Positions 6,551 to 8,680 of a DNA stretch of 8,680 nt are shown here, one piece after another (position 1 is the first letter of the stretch; every line of letters begins with the position of its first letter). The DNA lies in NCBI GenBank assembly GCA_044233795.1, contig JBIIJL010000078.1, positions 1 through 8,680 of the forward strand. Reading direction: 5' to 3'. Source of the stretch: JBIIJL01 sp044233795 (lineage in GTDB: Bacteria; Pseudomonadota; Gammaproteobacteria; Legionellales; Legionellaceae). The notes beneath the pieces were generated by a model that was not told the origin of the DNA, did not search any database, and worked only from the letters and a program-made list of their open reading frames with translations. Position numbers and translations under genes: made by a program.

Positions 6551-7481
6551 ATGGGCCTATCCCGTGACACTTTTTATCGCTATAAATCAGCTGTGGAAAC
6601 GGGTGGTGTCGAAGCATTGTTTGATCAAACACGTAAAAAGCCCAATCATAAGAGTCGAGTTGAAGAGGCTATTGCATTAGTTGTTAAAGACTATGCAATA
6701 GAGTGGCCTGCCCATGGACAGTTAAGAACGAGTAATGAGCTACGTAAGAAAGGTATTTTTGTGTCACCTAGTGGTGTTCGCAGTGTTTGGTTGCGTCATC
6801 AATTAGCCAACTTTAAAGACCGTTTAAAAGCGCTTGAAGCAAAGATAGCCTCAGAGGGGATCTTGTTAACGGAAACACAAGTAATTGCCTTGGAAAGGAA
6901 GAAATTTGATGATGAGGCGTGTGGTGAAATTGAAACAGCACATCCTGGTTATCTTGGCTCACAAGATACGTTCTATGTTGGAAAACTCAAGGGTGTTGGT
7001 CGTGTTTACCAGCAAACCTTTGTTGATACATATAGCAATGTGGCTTTTGCGAAGCTCTATACAACCAAAACTCCGATTACCTCAGCGGACATTCTTAACG
7101 ATAAAGTCCTACCTTTCTTTGAACAGCAAGAGTTACCTATGCTGCGCATTTTAACTGATAGAGGCACTGAATATTGTGGCAAGGTGGAGCAAACTCTATT
7201 TAGCCATTAACAATATCGAACACACGAAGACTAAGGCCAACTCACCACAAACAAATGGCATCTGTGAGCGTTTCCATAAAACGATTTTGCAGGAGTTTTA
7301 CCAAGTTACATTCCGTAAGAAGATTTACAATGACATTGATGAACTTCAAAAAGATCTGGACGAATGGCTTCATTACTATAATAATGAGCGCACTCATCAA
7401 GGAAAAATGTGCTGCGGTCGAACACCTAGGCAAACATTGGTTGATGGCAAACAAATCTGGAAGAAAAAATTTATAAACTAA
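6551..7481 (+). pseudogene. IS481-family transposase, 5'-truncated and frameshifted
   Basis: The first frame (6551-7210) begins inside the N-terminal helix-turn-helix (GLSRDTFYRYKSAVETGG) and carries the catalytic Asp in SQDTFYVGKLKG (Asp139 from 6551) and the second Asp in ILTDRGTEYCG (Asp203). It then leaves frame after KVE at 7189 and stops at 7208-7210. The remainder continues in another frame from about 7194 (LYLAINNIEHTKTKANSPQ), with the catalytic Glu in NGICERFHKTIL and the C-terminal YYNNERTHQGKMCCGRTP, ending at 7481. Intact relatives have about five residues (like HHDYQ) between KVE and LYLAI. Only four bases remain here, so about 11 bp appear deleted. Roughly the first 25-30 codons are missing at the 6545-6551 joint. 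Inactive unless rescued in trans. Confidence 0.88.
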
Positions 7482-7482
7482 A

Positions 7483-7529
7483 TTTGACCTGACAGACACT
7501 TCTAAAAAACCGGTAACTGTCAGATCAAG
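7483..7529. repeat. Imperfect inverted repeat after the IS481 transposase
   Basis: TTTGACCTGACAG (7483-7495) pairs with CTGTCAGATCAAG (7517-7529) at 11 of 13 positions, with a perfect CTGACAG/CTGTCAG core and a 21-nt loop. The right-hand copy begins the outer end of the element. The hairpin may shield the transposase from external transcription or be part of end recognition. Confidence 0.55.
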
Positions 7530-7543
7530 TTTGAACTACTACA
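7517..7543. repeat. Right terminal end of the IS481 element
   Basis: Read inward on the minus strand it starts TGTAGTAGTTCAAACTTGAT and continues CTGACAG, the form of IS481 ends that I know (TGT at the tip). The matching left end is missing, so no target duplication can be assessed. Confidence 0.6.
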
Positions 7544-7604
7544 ACTTATCCGACTCCAATGATTGTCACACCCCTAATAGCCATAACCTTTTATTCATAA
7601 TCTG

Positions 7605-8195
7605 TTATTGATGAAGGCCCACTCCTTCGTCATCTGCTGAGTCGTTTTCGAGATATGCAGTTAACGCGAGGAATGACTCATATTCTATTGTACCAGGACT
7701 ATCCGGGGCCTCTTCCTGAGCTTCTGGAACTTCTGTTGCCTCCGCAGCTAAATCAGTCAGTTTAGGTGCTGTTCTTATCAGTAATTCTTCTGTTGCTAAA
7801 AGAACTGCTCCAAAATATGCCTTTTGTTCTTGAGACTCTAATCGTATCGCATCTATTTTCACTTGTACTGAGCGTAGTTTTTCTTCGCGCAATCTTAAAT
7901 GCTCAGCCGACCGTGCTAACGCTTCGTCGACAGGATCTGGTCTAGATCTTTGGGACCTAATTGTAGAGTCACTCTTTGTTGTCGCCGGAACAAAGAACCG
8001 ATATAAGCTCAGCCCCAGGCCAACGATTACTCCAGTGCCAGCAAGCCCAAGACCGATATTTGCCAGGATTGGCAATTGGAGGACAATCGCCATAAGAAAC
8101 AGCGCGCCACCTCCTGCAGTTGCAAAAATCGCGAACGTCTTCAGATAGAAGAAATAATCTGTATCATCTCTCGCTTCAATTTTGTCTTGAGCCAT
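7605..8195 (-). CDS. Hypothetical membrane protein: two transmembrane helices, coiled coil, acidic tail
   Basis: I do not recognise this 196-residue protein. After a charged N-terminus (1-18) there are two hydrophobic segments, about 19-40 (FAIFATAGGGALFLMAIVL) and 43-68 (ILANIGLGLAGTGVIVGLGLSL), joined by a very short turn, giving a hairpin with both ends on the same side. A basic linker (KSDSTIRSQRSRP) follows, then a charged helix likely to form a coiled coil (90-128), another helix (128-150) and an acidic, Glu/Pro-rich tail (150-196). Two tightly spaced helices followed by coiled coil are seen both in bacterial membrane proteins and in some secreted membrane-inserting effectors. Starting at ATG 8195 there is only a poor Shine-Dalgarno. 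Its 3' end lies 61 bp from the IS481 end, and it follows a truncated gene on the same strand. Confidence 0.7.
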   Translation of the reverse strand: MAQDKIEARDDTDYFFYLKTFAIFATAGGGALFLMAIVLQLPILANIGLGLAGTGVIVGLGLSLYRFFVPATTKSDSTIRSQRSRPDPVDEALARSAEHLRLREEKLRSVQVKIDAIRLESQEQKAYFGAVLLATEELLIRTAPKLTDLAAEATEVPEAQEEAPDSPGTIEYESFLALTAYLENDSADDEGVGLHQ

Positions 8196-8218
8196 ACTTT
8201 ATGTCATCCGATTTTGAT

Positions 8219-8314
8219 CTATTTTAAGCAGTGCGGATAATAAATGATATAAAAGAGCCTGTCAATGCAACGACCAGCAAGCTCGAAAATCAAAGTTGCG
8301 GAGATATCCGCCAT
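8219..8314 (-). CDS. Possible small protein, 31 residues
   Basis: An ATG at 8314 opens 31 codons to TAG at 8219-8221, giving MADISATLIFELAGRCIDRL and then an aromatic, Ile-rich tail ending YYPHCLK. It is partly hydrophobic with two Cys and could lie at a membrane. It sits between the truncated gene and the two-helix membrane protein on the same strand, with small spacings (11 and 23 bp). No good Shine-Dalgarno precedes it. It may equally be a chance open frame. Confidence 0.3.
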   Translation of the reverse strand: MADISATLIFELAGRCIDRLFYIIYYPHCLK

Positions 8315-8325
8315 ACTTTTTAAGG

Positions 8326-8515
8326 CTAGAACTCGTGCTCCTGCTCCCGATGATGTTGAATCTGCTTTTGCACCTTCATAGCCATTTGCGGTAGTTCTTG
8401 CTTCAGGGCATTCATCAATACCTGGTTGTTTGTAATTGCCTTAGCAACAACCTGCATCGATTTATCCAGTTGCTCACCCTTATAACCCGTAAGATGTACA
8501 CGTTGCTGCGTATAA
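8326..8515 (-). pseudogene. C-terminal remnant of a gene cut by the IS3-family element
   Basis: The minus-strand frame codes for about 62 residues, from YTQQRVHLTGYKGEQLDKSM to HHREQEHEF, ending at TAG 8326-8328. Good codon structure and an amphipathic, Gln/Lys/Met-rich helical pattern suggest a genuine protein end. Upstream the frame runs into the insertion-sequence end at about 8508-8516 and soon stops, so the rest of the gene has been displaced or lost. I do not recognise the family. Same-strand spacing to the next genes suggests a former operon with the 31-codon frame and the two-helix membrane protein. Confidence 0.5.
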
Positions 8516-8680
8516 TGACCCCCGAAATTTAGACCACAAAAATTTAAAAATTTAGGAGATAATAGCCTCTAACGGAGGTTGTTATGTCAAAGAACAAAAA
8601 GTGATCATCATCAGCGAAATTTGAAATTGCGTTGCTAGCAATTAAAAATGAAACGACGCTAAACGAGATATACAAAAAAT
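8516..8680 (+). mobile_element. Left end of an IS3-family element (runs out of window)
   Basis: TGACCCCCGAAATTTAGACC at 8516-8535 resembles the TGACCCCC-type terminal repeats of IS3-family elements, and an orfA-like frame follows with proper spacing. The true tip could lie a few bases further left (8508-8516). The right end is outside the window. Confidence 0.6.
8584..8680 (+). pseudogene. IS3-family OrfA (transposase N-terminal part) with premature stop
   Basis: ATG 8584 follows a strong GGAGG (8574-8578) at good spacing. It reads MSKNKK, then TGA at 8602-8604, then stays open in frame to the window end with SSSAKFEIALLAIKNETTLN, which resembles the start of IS3-family OrfA proteins (basic start, KFE-x-ALLAIK, then the TLNEI helix of the helix-turn-helix). 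The TGA replaces what is normally a basic residue, so the copy is probably dead unless translation restarts downstream. The 3' part is not visible. Confidence 0.6.

Larger units (their letters stand above)
6198..7543. mobile_element. Fused remains of two insertion sequences (IS701/IS4-like and IS481)
   Basis: The right end of an IS701/IS4-like element (near 6199) and the right end of an IS481 element (7543) face outwards, and the interior ends of both are lost at one joint between about 6540 and 6551. Each element is truncated on its 5' side. This suggests a deletion or recombination between two elements in opposite orientation rather than a simple insertion. Confidence 0.65.

Noticed and set aside
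6550..6632. First ~27 codons of the minus-strand frame ending at 6204
   Set aside because: They are antisense to the IS481 transposase N-terminus and arise only from the joint of two elements.
6885..7499. Additional frames (6885-7154, 7255-7476 plus; 7242-7499 minus) over the IS481 transposase
   Set aside because: They overlap the catalytic regions in the wrong frame or strand.
1..8680. CRISPR array, tRNA, rRNA, riboswitch or origin
   Set aside because: No regularly spaced repeats, cloverleaf, rRNA motif, iterons or DnaA-box clusters were recognised by eye on either strand.

Overview
The window is AT-rich bacterial DNA that most resembles an accessory region of a Legionella-type intracellular gammaproteobacterium. 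The support is a large J-domain protein with degenerate ankyrin-like repeats, a transglutaminase/papain-like protein with an acidic C-terminal tail, and dense remains of insertion sequences (IS1634-, IS701/IS4-, IS481- and IS3-like). No rRNA, tRNA, CRISPR array or core housekeeping operon is visible, so genus assignment is inference; related intracellular lineages cannot be excluded.

Layout. 1-69 is the tail of an unidentified frame. 212-2338 (+) is the 708-residue J-domain/ankyrin-like protein, preceded by a good extended -10 promoter. It converges on 2391-3506 (-), a 371-residue protein with a Cys-His-Asp set typical of the transglutaminase/EDR1-like fold. 3507-4587 is mostly a dead IS1634-type transposase, read in one frame on the minus strand, interrupted by two stops and shortened by a large internal deletion. 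4708-6146 (-) holds the only ordinary metabolic unit: a TetR-family repressor gene followed by a classical short-chain dehydrogenase/reductase (SDR). A perfect palindrome overlaps the tetR promoter, a related imperfect site lies in the SDR leader, and a strong terminator hairpin separates the two genes. 6198-7543 is a head-on fusion of two broken insertion sequences: the 3' part of an IS701/IS4-like element (-) joined to a 5'-truncated, frameshifted IS481 element (+). 7605-8314 (-) has a two-helix membrane protein with a coiled coil and acidic tail, and a possible 31-codon gene. 8326-8515 (-) is the last ~62 codons of a gene cut off by an IS3-family element that enters at about 8508-8516 and runs out of the window, its first ORF carrying a premature stop.

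How it fits together. The SDR and repressor probably form a self-contained, autoregulated inducible module. The J-domain and transglutaminase-like proteins have no metabolic partners nearby and look like individually acquired candidate effectors of a type IVB (Dot/Icm-like) secretion system; that role is inferred from architecture only. The surrounding mosaic of broken insertion sequences indicates repeated insertion, deletion and recombination. I did not find a convincing new multi-gene system; the most noteworthy items are the two effector-like proteins and the operator arrangement of the tetR-SDR pair.
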